The position numbers and the translations under genes are program-made. Under the pieces are notes generated by a model, which was not told the origin of the DNA, ran no database searches, and saw only the letters and a list, made by a program, of their open reading frames with translations. A DNA stretch of 33,426 nt from Nitrosomonas sp. (GTDB taxonomy: Bacteria > Pseudomonadota > Gammaproteobacteria > Burkholderiales > Nitrosomonadaceae): assembly GCA_024281695.1 (NCBI GenBank), contig JAMXAE010000013.1, positions 1 to 33,426 on the forward strand. The letters are read 5' to 3'. Below, piece after piece: positions 15,778 to 25,566 of the stretch (within the stretch, counting starts at the first letter, position 1; each line of letters begins with the position of its first letter).

Positions 15778-17799
15778 ATGATCGAATTCATTGCTACTTT
15801 TGCTCGGTGGTCGCAACTGACTGCCAATTTAATCCTGTTTGGCAGCTGTGTTTTTCTCGCCATCATCGGACAACACAAAACCGTATTCGAATCTCCCTGG
15901 GTAGCCCGCCTGGAAAAAGGGTTTCCATGGATGGCGGGCATCGTTTTATTAGGCTTAATCGGCATTTTGGCCACGACCACCGGTGATGCAACAGGCATTG
16001 TGGCAGATACCTGGAATCCCCGCGCATGGCTTGAGATGGTGCAGGAAACACGCATTGGCCATATTTGGTTAGCCCGAGCATTGCTGGCAGCAGCTCTGTT
16101 AGGAGCAATCCTATATATTCGGCACAACTATCGAGTGCGATGGCACTATATCATTGGGACTGTGATCGCATCGCTTCCGCTGATAGTAGGGTCACTGATC
16201 AGTCACTCCGGCGCGGAAGAAATATCGTTTACTTCAGTAGCGCCGTATGCATTGCATATTTTGCTGGCAGGCGCATGGTTTGGTGCGCTACCAGCGTTTC
16301 TGTATATCGTAATGAACCAGAGTAGCTCAGAGCAAGCATCGCCTCAGTTAACTACAACCTACCTGAAGAAATTCTCAACTATAGCTTTACCCTTAATGTT
16401 ACTACTAGCTGCAACCGGCTTATTCGTGGCCGATCGCATGATTGAAGAAGACTATTACGCATTGGTTTCCAGTGCCTATGGCTGGCTGTTGAATGCCAAG
16501 TTGACGATATTGGCAATCATTCTGGTGATTGCTTATCAAGCGCGCTACCAATGGCTTCCCCTACTTTCCCAAACGACTAATTCCGAGCAGATAAAAACAA
16601 ACATCGCTCATTTAAACCGATGGGTTCGCATTGAATTCATGCTTGCGCTAGTATTGGTATTCCTTGCAACCATATTGGCCAATACACTTCCCGCCAAGCA
16701 TGCCGTCATTGATCATTGGCCTTACCCCTTCCGTTTCTCGATTAATGGGACATGGGAAGAACCGAACGTACAAGAACTGTTCTGGGCTGGCATTGCGCTA
16801 TGTATCCTAGCGTTGTGCATGATTGGCATCGGCATCAAAAACGACTGGGATAGAAAGAAAAAAATCCTGGTTCCGACTATTCTAATAACCACCGCTCTGG
16901 CTATTGCCCTACCTCCTCTTGCCATGGAAGCTTATCCTGAAACTTATCAAAAACCAACCGTCCCGTTTGATGTCATTTCGATTTCCAATGGATCTCAGTT
17001 ATTCGCTGAACATTGCACCAGTTGTCATGGTCCGCAAGGGAAAGGTACTGAAGTAATTCTCGATCCGGAGATAAAAGATCCGACGGATCTGCTAACTGAA
17101 CCTCACACAGCAAAATATACCGTCGGTAACGTTTATCATTGGCTATCGCATGGCATTCCAGGAACTAATATGCCGGGTTTTTCTGCAAAATTGTCTGAAG
17201 AAGAGCGTTGGGATCTGATTAATTATCTCCATGCTTTGTCACGCGGTTTCGATGCGCGTTTATTGGGAAGTATGATTGTTCCGGAAACCCCAGCGATTGC
17301 TTCGCCAGTGTTTAATTATTCTGCCAGTGATGGCTCTGGCGGAAATTTAAAAGATTTCCGCCTGCAAAAGAATGTTCTGCTGGTGTTATTTTCCTGGCCG
17401 CAATCTCAGCAGCGTTTGCATCAGTTGACGGCAGCATATGATGAAATTCGCGCTCTGAATACAGAAATTCTAGCGGTTCCCAATCGTGAATTGAATGAAC
17501 AAGAAATACTACACATCGCCAATTTTGTTCCTTTTCCAGTAGTGACAGAAGGTTGGAATGAAATCAAGAACAGCTATTGGTTATATCGTCGCGTAAGAAC
17601 CGTTCCCGATTTAAGAGGTAAAGGCATGTTTCCGGGGCACATGGAATTTATGACGGATCGCTTCGGATATTTACGTGCCCGATGGGTCGCTCAATTCGAG
17701 GGATTCGGTTGGCAAAGTATCGACGCGTTGACACTGCAGTTAACCCAACTCAATGAAGAAGATGAAATCATGCCGCCGCCCGGCGATCATGCGCATTAA
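15778..17799 (+). CDS. CopD domain - cytochrome c - thioredoxin-like fusion protein
   Basis: A 673-residue membrane protein built of three parts. Residues 1-380 hold about nine helices in the CopD (copper resistance D) pattern, with His143 in ISHSGAEE and His160 in YALHILLAGAWFGALPAF. Residues 400-490 form a class I cytochrome c with heme motif CTSCH (413-417) and a likely Met465 ligand in PGTNMPGFS. Residues 505-655 look like a peroxiredoxin/SCO-type thioredoxin fold, but where the active-site cysteines should be it has FSWPQSQQR, with no Cys in the domain. The start at 15778 is preferred over the TTG at 15727 because the first helix follows at once. Role: probably copper handling or electron transfer at the periplasmic face; the exact job is unknown. 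Confidence 0.85.
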   Translation: MIEFIATFARWSQLTANLILFGSCVFLAIIGQHKTVFESPWVARLEKGFPWMAGIVLLGLIGILATTTGDATGIVADTWNPRAWLEMVQETRIGHIWLARALLAAALLGAILYIRHNYRVRWHYIIGTVIASLPLIVGSLISHSGAEEISFTSVAPYALHILLAGAWFGALPAFLYIVMNQSSSEQASPQLTTTYLKKFSTIALPLMLLLAATGLFVADRMIEEDYYALVSSAYGWLLNAKLTILAIILVIAYQARYQWLPLLSQTTNSEQIKTNIAHLNRWVRIEFMLALVLVFLATILANTLPAKHAVIDHWPYPFRFSINGTWEEPNVQELFWAGIALCILALCMIGIGIKNDWDRKKKILVPTILITTALAIALPPLAMEAYPETYQKPTVPFDVISISNGSQLFAEHCTSCHGPQGKGTEVILDPEIKDPTDLLTEPHTAKYTVGNVYHWLSHGIPGTNMPGFSAKLSEEERWDLINYLHALSRGFDARLLGSMIVPETPAIASPVFNYSASDGSGGNLKDFRLQKNVLLVLFSWPQSQQRLHQLTAAYDEIRALNTEILAVPNRELNEQEILHIANFVPFPVVTEGWNEIKNSYWLYRRVRTVPDLRGKGMFPGHMEFMTDRFGYLRARWVAQFEGFGWQSIDALTLQLTQLNEEDEIMPPPGDHAH

Positions 17800-17947
17800 A
17801 GTACGAACGATTAAGTAGCGGGGATTCTTTTACTACTACGCTAAATTAAAAGCCCAGGATTTGCCATTTAAAAGCTCAGAATGCTTGAAAACTGATATCA
17901 AGAGATGTTAGTTTTCAGGTATTGCCATCCAAATAGAGTAATGTGAA

Positions 17948-18733
17948 ATGCCAGATCTTGATATTAATATCTTATGGATAGTGTTGTGCAAGAATAGCAA
18001 GAATGCACAGTGCATCGATTCTATAAATAACAAAATTGCCACATACAAAATTCACTCTGTCGATTCGAATCAAATTACATACGCCATCGCAAAAAACAAA
18101 CCCAATCTCATTTGCTTTGATTACGATTTTCCTGACTTGCCAGGCTTACAATTGCTCCGGGAGATTCGACTGGGTCATCCAAGTATTCCAGCCATTATGT
18201 TGACTATTCAACACAATGAAAATTTAGCAGTTTGGGCATTCAGAACCGGTGTCAGAAACTATCTGGTAAAACCGCTTAAGGTAGATTCAATTGTCGAAGA
18301 AATTAGTCAGCTTGCCATTCAATTCAAACCCAGACTTACTAAACCACGCATAAATTTCCTCAGGCGTTCTCAGATCCCTAAAGAATTTCATTTTATTTCT
18401 ACATCGCTTCTATCGAAGCGCACCATTCCAGCCATTAATTATGTGCAAGCACATTATCAGGAAAAGATCATAGAAAAAGAAGTGGCATCGATCTGTGGAA
18501 TGAGTGTTTTTACTTTCAGCAGAATTTTCCGTAATGAACATAACATCACTTTCCGTGAATTTCTGATTAAACATCGAATCATGCAAGCTAAAGAGTTCCT
18601 GCATAATCCTAAAATAACCATCACCGATGTAGCCCAACTGAGTGGATTTACCGATGCGTCCAGCTTTGCGCGTTTATTCCGCCGTTATATTGGCATGGCT
18701 CCATCGTGCTATCAAAGAAAGCACATTAACTGA
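17948..18733 (+). CDS. Response-regulator-like protein with AraC-type DNA-binding domain
   Basis: A 261-residue regulator. Residues 7-130 follow a receiver fold, with Asp58 in LICFDYDFPDLPGLQLL at the phosphoacceptor position, Thr86 and Lys108 in YLVKPL. The acidic pair that normally binds Mg after the first strand is missing: the sequence is ILWIVLCKNSKN instead of a DD-type motif, so phosphorylation is doubtful. Residues 155-258 are an AraC helix-turn-helix pair (VASICGMSVFTFSRIFRNE, then ITDVAQLSGFTDASSFARLFRRYIGMAPSCYQRK). No histidine kinase is nearby. It lies 407 bases before the RTX gene on the same strand, which is a candidate target. Confidence 0.88.
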   Translation: MPDLDINILWIVLCKNSKNAQCIDSINNKIATYKIHSVDSNQITYAIAKNKPNLICFDYDFPDLPGLQLLREIRLGHPSIPAIMLTIQHNENLAVWAFRTGVRNYLVKPLKVDSIVEEISQLAIQFKPRLTKPRINFLRRSQIPKEFHFISTSLLSKRTIPAINYVQAHYQEKIIEKEVASICGMSVFTFSRIFRNEHNITFREFLIKHRIMQAKEFLHNPKITITDVAQLSGFTDASSFARLFRRYIGMAPSCYQRKHIN

Positions 18734-19140
18734 ATAAGTTGCGTGGGTAGTTATTTAAAAATCTGCTCGATAAATTAAGATATCGTACGATCACTAACCT
18801 CCCTAATAGAACCTCAGTCAGTTCAGCATTTAGCCCATCCAAACATCGAAAATTGAGTGTTTTCATAAATTGATATTTCTGGATATTTATTCATAAAAAT
18901 GATGAATACCTCAGGTGCTATGCATATTTTCTGCAAAAAAAGCCTAATAAAAAAGCAAAAAAATCGTATTCACTCCATTCATACAAGTATAAAGTGAAGT
19001 TGCTCGAGCAATTAATAAATCCGAATCGGAAAGCGTTTTATTCTTTCAAAGAGATGAAGAATCTCATCAATAATACTCTTTAGCTTTTTCTGAGCGTAGT
19101 TTAAAAGCGTATTTCTAGATAGATAACAGGAGAACTTATT
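18734..19140. other. Intergenic region upstream of the small RTX gene
   Basis: No gene seen. AT-rich, with the perfect palindrome TTGCTCGAGCAA at 19000-19011, about 130 bases before the RTX start, and a good AGGAGA ribosome site just before 19141. It is probably the long, regulated promoter region of the RTX gene. Confidence 0.5.
19000..19011. repeat. 12-bp palindrome TTGCTCGAGCAA
   Basis: Perfect palindrome of the form TTGC-W-CG-W-GCAA, shared with 10067-10078 before the porin. It is a candidate operator for the RTX gene. Confidence 0.35.
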
Positions 19141-19914
19141 ATGGCTATTGTTAATGGTACAGCTAGCAATGATGATGGCAGCACAGGCACTGGCTTTCCT
19201 CTACTTGGGACTGTCGGTAATGATGATCTCAACGCCAATTGGTCTGCTGGCAATGACACAATGTACGGTGGTGCAGGCAATGATATTTATAGGATCAACT
19301 CAACTGGCGATCAAATATTTGAAGCCGCTGGTAATGGTACGGACACCGTGATCACTCGCAATGTCTCCACTACATTAAAGACCAACTTCGAGAATCTAAC
19401 ATTAGACAATACTGCAGGCTTTCTCACAGCACTTAACGGAACGGGTAACAGTGCAGCAAACGTTATCACAGGCAATAGTAATGCCAATATTCTTACTGGT
19501 TTAGGTGGTAACGACACTATTAGTGCCGGAGGCGGTAACGATACTATTATCGGTGGAAGTGGCAAAGACACCATGACCGATGGCGGTGGAAATGATACGT
19601 ATGATTTCAATGCAACCAGTGAAAGTGCAGTCGGAGCAAATCGAGATATTTGTACAGACTTTACTCATAATGTCGATACAATCGACTTGTCCACTATTGA
19701 TGCTGACATTACCGCCGCAGGCAATCAAAGCTTCACTTTCATAGGGAATGTCGCTTTCACCGGAACTGCCGGTGAAGTTAGATATTTTACTTCAGGAAGT
19801 GACATTATCATTCAAGTTGAACTGCATAATGATGGTAATGTAGCTGCTGATATGGAAATCCAATTAACGGGAGCTGCAGTAACAGGAATCAACGCTAGCG
19901 ACTTTATTCTCTAG
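19141..19914 (+). CDS. Small RTX (hemolysin-type calcium-binding) protein, probable type I secretion substrate
   Basis: A 257-residue acidic protein without an N-terminal signal peptide. Calcium-binding nonapeptide repeats GGxGNDxΦ occur at about 36-50 and 122-154 (GLGGNDTIS, GGGNDTIIG, GGGNDTYDF). After them a C-terminal domain (155-257) with ICTDFTHNVDTIDLSTID and a hydrophobic end NASDFIL resembles the serralysin-type C-terminal secretion region. RTX repeats fold on binding calcium outside the cell. There is no enzyme domain, so it may be a structural or surface-layer-like protein. It is preceded by AGGAGA and by the AraC-type regulator gene; a hairpin follows it. Confidence 0.88.
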   Translation: MAIVNGTASNDDGSTGTGFPLLGTVGNDDLNANWSAGNDTMYGGAGNDIYRINSTGDQIFEAAGNGTDTVITRNVSTTLKTNFENLTLDNTAGFLTALNGTGNSAANVITGNSNANILTGLGGNDTISAGGGNDTIIGGSGKDTMTDGGGNDTYDFNATSESAVGANRDICTDFTHNVDTIDLSTIDADITAAGNQSFTFIGNVAFTGTAGEVRYFTSGSDIIIQVELHNDGNVAADMEIQLTGAAVTGINASDFIL

Positions 19915-19934
19915 TTTTGAATTCTCGCTGGATT

Positions 19935-19964
19935 GAGTATCCCGTTGTTTACAATGGGATACTC
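19935..19964 (+). terminator. Hairpin after the small RTX gene
   Basis: A 13-bp stem (GAGTATCCCGTTG with CAATGGGATACTC, one G-T pair) and a TTTA loop, 20 bases after the stop. There is no T run behind it, so termination is likely but may be Rho-assisted. Confidence 0.55.
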
Positions 19965-20159
19965 TGGTATGAGGTGGCTATAAAATCTAGCGTTTCTGAA
20001 ATTCTGGCAAGCATTACGGAAATTATGGCCAGGGATTGGCATTTATAGGACACAGCCTCTGTCAATTCAATCAACAATCATTAGCAGAATCATTCGATTA
20101 GTTAATTTTATCTAGAACCCCAATAATTCAGATTGAGTCAGAAAATTTAATTCAATAAC

Positions 20160-20189
20160 TTGTATAAACCACTGTCACTAAGGTATAGT
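20160..20189 (+). promoter_or_regulatory. Candidate promoter of the glycine cleavage operon
   Basis: A -35-like TTGTAT (20160-20165) and a -10-like TATAGT (20184-20189) with an 18-base spacer. Transcription would begin near 20196, just before the first glycine aptamer. Confidence 0.5.
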
Positions 20190-20205
20190 TCGCACTCTGC
20201 CATTT

Positions 20206-20412
20206 ATGTCCATGCAGGAGAGCGCGCTGTTTGTTTAAGCGCCGCCGAAGGCGTAACCCCCCCGGAATCGCTCAGGCACGGTCAAGCCCAACTTGTTCCT
20301 TATGAACCGCTTGTGACAGGCAATCTGGAGAGTGCTGAGAAATTATTTTTAGCCACCGAAGGGGCACACGGATTTTAATTCGTAAATCTCTCAGGTAAAA
20401 AGGACAGAGGGG
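20206..20412 (+). promoter_or_regulatory. Tandem glycine riboswitch
   Basis: Two glycine aptamers in series. The first (about 20206-20290) has CAGGAGAGCGCG, GCCGCCGAAGGCG and CGCTCAGGCACGG. The second (about 20322-20412) has CTGGAGAGTGCTGAG, GCCACCGAAGGGGC and CTCTCAGGTAAAAAGGACAG, the strongest match to the family consensus. The pair senses glycine cooperatively in the 5' leader and, by position, controls gcvT-gcvH-gcvPA-tpx-gcvPB. The first aptamer is the more divergent one in its last core segment. Confidence 0.93.
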
Positions 20413-20414
20413 TG

Positions 20415-20440
20415 AAGTCATTCAGATGATGACTTTTTTT
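20415..20440 (+). terminator. Riboswitch expression-platform terminator
   Basis: Stem AAGTCAT / ATGACTT (20415-20421 and 20429-20435) with a 7-base loop, followed by an unbroken T run ending at 20440. It starts right after the last helix of the second aptamer, so glycine binding can compete with its formation. This is the normal ON-switch layout, with read-through when glycine is abundant. Confidence 0.8.
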
Positions 20441-20459
20441 ATTTTCGGGAGAAAAATCC

Positions 20460-21551
20460 GTGCTAAAAATGACACCCCTTAATCAAACCCACCGGGACAT
20501 GAATGCCAAAATGGTGGATTTTGGTGGCTGGGATATGCCACTGCACTACGGTTCACAGTTAGACGAACACCATAAAGTACGCCAAGATGCAGGCATGTTC
20601 GATGTATCGCACATGCTTCCGGTTGATATCAAAGGCGAGAATGTGCGTGATTTTCTCCGCCATTTAGTCGCCAATAATGTTGATAAATTAACGCTCCCTG
20701 GCAAAGCTTTGTATTCCTGTATGTTGACCCCTCAGGGCGGTATTATCGATGATCTGATCATCTATTTCCTATCTGAGTCCTGGTTTCGCATCGTAGTGAA
20801 TGCCGGCACGGCTGATAAAGACGTTGCTTGGATGCTCAAACAACGCGATGCACTTGCTCCTCACTTAGAAATTACCCCTCGGCGTGATCTTGCTATGGTC
20901 GCCGTACAGGGACCTAATGCACGTGCTAAAGTCTGGCAAGTTATTCCCGGCTCTCAGGCAGCAACGGAAGCACTCAAGCTGTTTCAATCCACAGTAGTCA
21001 ATCAATATTTTATTGCGCGCACTGGTTACACCGGCGAAGACGGTTTTGAAATTATTTTACCTGCCGCCGATGCTCCTGCATTCTGGAAGGCATTGCATGC
21101 CGTTGGTGTTGCACCCGCTGGATTAGGCGCGCGCGACACATTGCGCCTGGAAGCGGGTATGAATTTATACGGTCAGGATATGGACGAAACACAGAATCCG
21201 ATCGAATCAGGCTTGAGTTGGACCGTTGATCTAAAAAGTGAACGAGATTTCATCGGCAAACAAGCACTGCTCGATACACCGGCGAAGCGGCAATTGGTAG
21301 GACTAATATTAGTCGATCGTGGTGTGCTTCGTAGTCACCAACAAGTGGTCGGACAACAAGGTGGCATCGAATATCACGGTGAAATTACCAGCGGTGGATT
21401 TTCACCAACGATGAATCAATCCATTGCGTTAGCACGCATTCCGGTAGAAATAGCCGCCAGTGATGAAGTCGATGTGGTGGTACGCGACAAAAAGCTACGC
21501 GCCAAAGTAGTAAAATATCCGTTCGTGCGCAATGGAAAAATACTAGTTTAA
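20460..21551 (+). CDS. gcvT: Glycine cleavage system T protein (aminomethyltransferase)
   Basis: Takes the aminomethyl group from lipoylated H protein, releasing ammonia and making methylene-tetrahydrofolate. The product has 363 residues, normal length. Conserved segments: [69 protein letters not shown] and a C-terminal [13 protein letters not shown] chose GTG at 20460 because GGGAG lies eight bases upstream; an ATG at 20469 is possible but further from it. First gene after the glycine riboswitch. Confidence 0.96.
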   Translation: MLKMTPLNQTHRDMNAKMVDFGGWDMPLHYGSQLDEHHKVRQDAGMFDVSHMLPVDIKGENVRDFLRHLVANNVDKLTLPGKALYSCMLTPQGGIIDDLIIYFLSESWFRIVVNAGTADKDVAWMLKQRDALAPHLEITPRRDLAMVAVQGPNARAKVWQVIPGSQAATEALKLFQSTVVNQYFIARTGYTGEDGFEIILPAADAPAFWKALHAVGVAPAGLGARDTLRLEAGMNLYGQDMDETQNPIESGLSWTVDLKSERDFIGKQALLDTPAKRQLVGLILVDRGVLRSHQQVVGQQGGIEYHGEITSGGFSPTMNQSIALARIPVEIAASDEVDVVVRDKKLRAKVVKYPFVRNGKILV

Positions 21552-21594
21552 TTTGAAAACTGTAACAAAATATTACTTTAATCTGGAGTGAAAA

Positions 21595-21984
21595 ATGAGT
21601 ATTCCGACACAATTGAAATATACTAAATCCCATGAATGGGTAAAACCTGAAGCAGATGGAACAGTAACTGTTGGTGTTACCCACCATGCGCAGGAATTAC
21701 TGGGAGATATGGTTTTTGTCGAGTTACCCGAAGTTGGAAGTAAGCTTACACAAAAACAAGAATGTGCCGTCGCCGAATCCGTTAAAGCGGCTGCCGATGT
21801 TTATGCTCCCATTTCTGGTGAAGTGATTGCCGTTAATTCTCCACTGGTCGATGAACCAGGAAAAATTAACGAGGATTCTTATTCGGCTTGGCTATTTAAA
21901 TTAAAACCCACTAACCCTGCTGAGTTAAGCGGATTATTGGATGCTACGGCGTATGCGGAATTACTTGAGAATGAAGACCATTAG
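21595..21984 (+). CDS. gcvH: Glycine cleavage system H protein
   Basis: Lipoyl carrier that shuttles the aminomethyl intermediate between P, T and L proteins; 129 residues. The lipoyl lysine is Lys64 in [20 protein letters not shown]. Also typical: [12 protein letters not shown] at the start, [22 protein letters not shown] and the C-terminal half [15 protein letters not shown]. It lies 43 bases after gcvT, with GGAG before the ATG. Confidence 0.97.
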   Translation: MSIPTQLKYTKSHEWVKPEADGTVTVGVTHHAQELLGDMVFVELPEVGSKLTQKQECAVAESVKAAADVYAPISGEVIAVNSPLVDEPGKINEDSYSAWLFKLKPTNPAELSGLLDATAYAELLENEDH

Positions 21985-22061
21985 ATCACATCCGTATTGA
22001 TATGATTTGAATTCATTCGTCTACTTTATACTTTATTACTTTAAGCCTCTAAAAATAAATC

Positions 22062-23414
22062 ATGCCGTTTATTCCACATACCGAAGAAGATATAGCCGAA
22101 ATGCTGGCCAGCATTGGCGCAAAAACTATTGAAGAGCTTTTTGATGAAATTCCAAAAGAATTAGTCAGTGGCCAATTAACAGGAGTGCCGCCCGGACTCA
22201 GCGAAATGGAAATATCTCGGCTGATGATGGAACGTGCCACAACAGATGGGTTTTACCAAAACTTTATCGGAGCGGGTGCTTATGAACATCATATACCTGC
22301 TGCCGTCTGGCAAATTACCACACGTGGGGAGTTTTACTCTTCCTACACACCCTACCAGGCGGAAGCCAGTCAAGGAACATTGCAGTTATTATATGAATAT
22401 CAGACAATGATGGCTTCATTGACTGGCATGGATGTTTCTAACGCCAGTATGTACGATGGCGCCACTGCGCTAGCCGAAGCTGCATTAATGGCCGTTCGCT
22501 CACACAAAACTTCACGCCGCATTCTGATTCCCCAAACAGTCCATCCGATCTATCGCAAAGTTGTGCGCGCGATTGTCAGCAATCAGAAAATTGATGTTGT
22601 GGAACTACCCTTTGATATTCAATCCGGTCAGGTTCTGCCCGAACTGCTAACTGAATTCGGCAATGACGAATTTGCTGCATTAGTCATTCCACAACCTAAT
22701 TTCTTTGGCGTGCTGGAACAAGTCGATGCACTCACTGATTGGGCACACAGCAAAAATGCCTTTGCGATTGGTGTCGTTAATCCAACAGCGCTGGCATTAC
22801 TGACACCACCGGGCGAATGGGGCAGTAAAGGCGCTGATATTGCTGTAGGTGAAGGTCAGCCATTGGGAATTCCGTTGTCCAGTGGTGGTCCCTACTTTGG
22901 CTTTATGGCCTGCAAAAATGATCTGGTACGCCAAATGCCAGGACGCATCATCGGTCGCACCACCGATTTGGACAACAAACCTGGTTTTGTACTGACGCTG
23001 CAGGCACGTGAGCAACATATTCGCCGTTCCAAGGCCACTTCCAATATCTGTACTAATCAAGGTTTGATGGTAACGGCTGCTACTATTTATATGTCTCTGC
23101 TCGGTCCCGAAGGTCTGCGTCGAGTAGCGGCACAATCGCATGCCAATACACTGGAACTGGTTGAGGAATTGGAAAAAATCAAAGGGGTTAGAAAAGCTTT
23201 CAGTAGCCCTATCTTCCATGAAGCGGCATTGAGTTTGCCGGCATCAACCAACGAAGTGTTATCCAAACTAAAACAGAAAGGCGTGCTCGCCGGATTGGAT
23301 TTACAGGAACATTACCCAGAACTGGGGAACACACTGTTGGTTTGCGCCACTGAAACAAAAACTTCGGACGATTTACAGAATTACGTTGAGCTTCTCAAAC
23401 AAGCTCTCCGTTGA
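22062..23414 (+). CDS. gcvPA: Glycine dehydrogenase (decarboxylating) subunit 1
   Basis: N-terminal-half homologue of the split P protein; with GcvPB it forms the PLP enzyme that decarboxylates glycine and loads the H protein. It has 450 residues, normal for the two-subunit form. Seen: [61 protein letters not shown] and [14 protein letters not shown] with [22 protein letters not shown]. It does not carry the PLP lysine, which is in GcvPB. The ribosome site is weak. tpx separates it from gcvPB. Confidence 0.96.
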   Translation: MPFIPHTEEDIAEMLASIGAKTIEELFDEIPKELVSGQLTGVPPGLSEMEISRLMMERATTDGFYQNFIGAGAYEHHIPAAVWQITTRGEFYSSYTPYQAEASQGTLQLLYEYQTMMASLTGMDVSNASMYDGATALAEAALMAVRSHKTSRRILIPQTVHPIYRKVVRAIVSNQKIDVVELPFDIQSGQVLPELLTEFGNDEFAALVIPQPNFFGVLEQVDALTDWAHSKNAFAIGVVNPTALALLTPPGEWGSKGADIAVGEGQPLGIPLSSGGPYFGFMACKNDLVRQMPGRIIGRTTDLDNKPGFVLTLQAREQHIRRSKATSNICTNQGLMVTAATIYMSLLGPEGLRRVAAQSHANTLELVEELEKIKGVRKAFSSPIFHEAALSLPASTNEVLSKLKQKGVLAGLDLQEHYPELGNTLLVCATETKTSDDLQNYVELLKQALR

Positions 23415-23485
23415 TGGGTATTCATTGATACCTATTCGGAACGTATTATTTTTCAATTTCAAACTTTGTAATGAAGGAAAAAATT

Positions 23486-23980
23486 ATGGTTACTCTTAAA
23501 GGCAAGCCAATCAAAATTGAGGGCACTTTTCCCAAAGTCGGGCAGAAAGCACCCGCATTCTCATTAGTTAACAGAGACTTGGTTGATGTTACTTTAGCCA
23601 CTTATGCCGGTAAAAAGAAAGTGCTGAATATCGTTCCTAGTCTGGATACCCCCGTGTGCGCAATTTCTACACGCAAATTCAATCAGCAAGCCAGCAATAT
23701 GGATAACACCGTTGTATTGATCATCGCGGCTGATTTACCTTTCGCCATGAGTCGTTTCTGCGATACCGAAGGATTGGATAAAGTCATTACACTATCGACC
23801 ATGCGCGGCGCCAACTTCATGAAAGACTATGGCGTATTCATTGCAGACAGCGCATTTGCTGGCATCACAGCGCGCGCAGTAATCGTTCTGGATGAATCGG
23901 ACACTATTATCCATGCCGAATTGGTTCCAGAAATTGCCGACGAGCCGAATTATGCAGCAGCTCTAGCTGCCTTAAAATAA
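23486..23980 (+). CDS. tpx: Thiol peroxidase Tpx (atypical 2-Cys peroxiredoxin)
   Basis: Reduces hydrogen peroxide and alkyl, including lipid, hydroperoxides using thioredoxin. The product is 164 residues from the ATG at 23486, chosen because AAGGA lies seven bases before it; the ATG at 23471 contains that site. Peroxidatic Cys58 is in [16 protein letters not shown] and resolving Cys92 in SRFCDTEG, the Tpx pattern. It lies inside the glycine cleavage operon, 71 bases after gcvPA and 23 before gcvPB, so it should be co-transcribed under the glycine riboswitch, an unusual place for a peroxidase. Confidence 0.95.
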   Translation: MVTLKGKPIKIEGTFPKVGQKAPAFSLVNRDLVDVTLATYAGKKKVLNIVPSLDTPVCAISTRKFNQQASNMDNTVVLIIAADLPFAMSRFCDTEGLDKVITLSTMRGANFMKDYGVFIADSAFAGITARAVIVLDESDTIIHAELVPEIADEPNYAAALAALK

Positions 23981-24003
23981 ATTAACGATAGCACCAATAA
24001 ATC

Positions 24004-25455
24004 ATGCTGATATTTGAACACTCGCGCCCAGGGCGCCGTAACTATTCTCAGGCACCGATGACGGTTGCCAGCAAGTCTAAGATCCCACAAAACTTGCTAC
24101 GCAAGTCGCCTGTGCTGCTGCCAGAAGTCTCTGAGATGGACACGGTACGTCATTACACTCGTTTATCACAAAAGAATTTCTCAATTGATACCGAGTTCTA
24201 TCCGCTGGGTTCTTGCACGATGAAATACAATCCACGTGCATGTAATTCACTCGCTATGCTGCCACAGTTTTTATCCAGACATCCTTTAGCGCCGGAAGAT
24301 ACTGGGCAAGGTTTTCTAGCTTGCATGTTTGAACTGCAGGAAACTTTGAAAGCCGTCACAGGTATGTCAGGTGTCAGTCTGACACCCATGGCTGGTGCGC
24401 AAGGTGAACTGATCGGTGTAATGATGATTCGTGCCTACCATGAATCACGTGGCGACTTTGAGCGCACTGAAATCATCGTGCCAGATGCGGCGCACGGTAC
24501 TAATCCGGCCACTGCAGTCATGTGCGGCTTCAAAGTCGTGGAGATTGCCACCGACAAAGAAGGCAACGTAGATCTAGCCGCATTAAAAGCAGCTGTGGGA
24601 CCTAAAACTGCTGGATTGATGCTCACGAATCCTTCCACGCTGGGTGTATTTGAAAAAAACGTAGCTGAAATGAGCCGTGTTGTGCATCAAGTCGGCGGAT
24701 TATTGTATTATGACGGCGCTAATCTGAATGCTGTGCTAGGCAAAGTTAAGCCTGGTGATATGGGATTTGATGTGATTCACATCAATCTGCACAAAACTTT
24801 CTCCACTCCACATGGCGGCGGCGGTCCAGGTTCTGCTCCCGTTGGCGTAGCCGAACGCTTGCTTCCTTTTATGCCGGTGCCTATCGTCACTAAGGAAGGC
24901 AATACTTATCGTTGGGTCACTGAAAAAGAAAAACCCCAATCAATTGGCCGCTTATCCGCACACATGGGAAATGCGGGTGTTTTGCTGCGTGCATACATCT
25001 ATGTTCGCCTGTTGGGTATGCATGGCATGCATCGCATTTCGGAATTTGCCACACTGAATGCCAATTATTTGATGGCCGAGCTCAGCAAAGCAGGTTTTGA
25101 AATCGCCTACCCTACCCGTCGTGCCAGTCATGAATTTATTGTCACACTGAAAGATATTAAAGACAAAACGGGTGTTACCGCCATGAATCTAGCCAAGCGC
25201 TTGCTAGACAAAGGTTACCACGCACCAACAACGTATTTCCCGATGCTGGTTCCAGAATGCTTATTGATTGAGCCGGCTGAAACCGAATCCAAAGAAACAC
25301 TGGACGCCTTTGTTAATTCCATGAAAGAAATCTTACAAGAAATCGAGCAACAGCCTGATATGGTAAAAGGCGCGCCTCACACGATGTCTGTGCGTAAACT
25401 GGACGATGTCAAGGCTGCACGTGAACTCGATCTGGCCTGGAAACCAAGCGCATAA
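24004..25455 (+). CDS. gcvPB: Glycine dehydrogenase (decarboxylating) subunit 2
   Basis: PLP-bearing subunit of the split P protein; 483 residues. The PLP lysine is Lys264 in [21 protein letters not shown]. Other conserved parts are [49 protein letters not shown], and [22 protein letters not shown] with [19 protein letters not shown]. It is the last gene of the gcv operon, ending before the hairpin at 25487-25539. Confidence 0.97.
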   Translation: MLIFEHSRPGRRNYSQAPMTVASKSKIPQNLLRKSPVLLPEVSEMDTVRHYTRLSQKNFSIDTEFYPLGSCTMKYNPRACNSLAMLPQFLSRHPLAPEDTGQGFLACMFELQETLKAVTGMSGVSLTPMAGAQGELIGVMMIRAYHESRGDFERTEIIVPDAAHGTNPATAVMCGFKVVEIATDKEGNVDLAALKAAVGPKTAGLMLTNPSTLGVFEKNVAEMSRVVHQVGGLLYYDGANLNAVLGKVKPGDMGFDVIHINLHKTFSTPHGGGGPGSAPVGVAERLLPFMPVPIVTKEGNTYRWVTEKEKPQSIGRLSAHMGNAGVLLRAYIYVRLLGMHGMHRISEFATLNANYLMAELSKAGFEIAYPTRRASHEFIVTLKDIKDKTGVTAMNLAKRLLDKGYHAPTTYFPMLVPECLLIEPAETESKETLDAFVNSMKEILQEIEQQPDMVKGAPHTMSVRKLDDVKAARELDLAWKPSA

Positions 25456-25486
25456 ACAAGTAAAACATCACGTTTAGGCAATATCA

Positions 25487-25549
25487 CGGCAGGGAAATTA
25501 TAAGTTCATTGAGTTCCAGAACATCTGATATCCCTGCCGATTTTATTTA
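25487..25549 (+). terminator. Terminator of the gcv operon
   Basis: A 9-bp perfect stem, CGGCAGGGA (25487-25495) with TCCCTGCCG (25531-25539), followed by ATTTTATTT. The loop is long (35 bases), so it is either an unusual intrinsic terminator or part of a larger leader structure of the kinase gene. Confidence 0.55.
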
Positions 25550-25566
25550 CTTCTTTTATAAATACC

